From the NCBI GenBank assembly GCA_007126415.1, contig SLBH01000226.1, positions 1 through 6,229 of the forward strand: a stretch of 6,229 bases of DNA, given 5' to 3'. Position 1 is the stretch's first letter; each line of letters begins with the position of its first letter. The translations under genes and the position numbers were made by a program. This DNA is from Spirochaetales bacterium. Lineage in GTDB: Bacteria > Spirochaetota > Spirochaetia > DSM-27196 > SLAA01. The notes beneath the pieces were generated by a model. That model worked only from the letters and a program-made list of their open reading frames with translations. It was not told the DNA's origin and searched no databases. Of the stretch, positions 6,187 through 6,229 are shown piece after piece.

Positions 6187-6197
6187 TCTGCTATAAT
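6168..6197 (+). promoter_or_regulatory. Divergent extended -10 promoter pointing out of the right edge
   Basis: On the + strand TGCTATAAT (6189-6197) is a perfect extended -10 element. GTGCCA (6168-6173) is a 4-of-6 match to the -35, with an 18-base spacer. The transcript would start near 6204 and run into sequence beyond the window. The -10 overlaps almost exactly the -10 of the rpe promoter on the other strand. The 43 bases from 6187 to 6229 hold no gene. Confidence 0.4.
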
Positions 6198-6222
6198 ATC
6201 CGAACGCGCAAACTCGTGTAAA
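6193..6222 (-). promoter_or_regulatory. Promoter for rpe and probably the operon
   Basis: On the minus strand TTTACA (6222-6217), an 18-base spacer and TATTAT (6198-6193) each match 5 of 6 sigma-70 consensus bases. The seventh base after the -10 is position 6186, the A of the rpe ATG. This is the best-looking promoter in the window. Confidence 0.6.
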
Positions 6223-6229
6223 TCGCCAC

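Noticed and set aside
1..6229. CRISPR array, tRNA, rRNA, insertion sequence or phage attachment site
   Set aside because: I saw no spaced repeat series, terminal inverted repeats, transposase or integrase reading frame, or tRNA-like cloverleaf; nearly all the sequence is accounted for by genes.

Overview
The window looks like a piece of chromosome from a G+C-rich spirochaete (roughly 60% G+C by eye). The assignment rests on the treponeme/Spirochaeta-like N-terminus of RecA, a diverged ribose-phosphate pyrophosphokinase, and three envelope-type proteins of a TPR/coiled-coil style common in spirochaetes. No gene here is diagnostic alone, so I hold the phylum call at about 0.6. There are no mobile elements, tRNA or rRNA genes, CRISPR arrays or phage genes, and coding density is very high.

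Left part (1-1671): the first 124 codons of recA run leftwards out of the window. recA is divergent from a ribose-phosphate pyrophosphokinase gene (prs type) on the + strand. Their start codons are separated by about 150 bases, which carry candidate overlapping promoters and three copies of the pentamer ATACT/AGTAT spaced about two helical turns apart. prs ends tail-to-tail with dtd, with only about 43 bases between the stop codons.

Right part (1672-6186): five genes on the minus strand look like one transcription unit, in transcription order rpe, an exported TPR/coiled-coil protein, an exported beta-rich protein of unknown function, a membrane-anchored TPR protein with a small C-terminal beta-rich domain, and dtd. 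The three middle genes are joined by two identical GTGA stop/start overlaps, so they are probably translated in a coupled way and may act together in the envelope. I cannot assign them a function. rpe (pentose phosphate pathway) and dtd (D-aminoacyl-tRNA proofreading) are housekeeping genes flanking this trio.

Right edge (6187-6229): a good minus-strand promoter for rpe places the predicted transcript start on the A of the rpe ATG, which suggests a leaderless mRNA. The same AT-rich core carries a perfect extended -10 element on the + strand, so this looks like a bidirectional promoter also serving a gene beyond the window. The best candidate for something undescribed is the envelope trio; the rest is ordinary chromosomal housekeeping.
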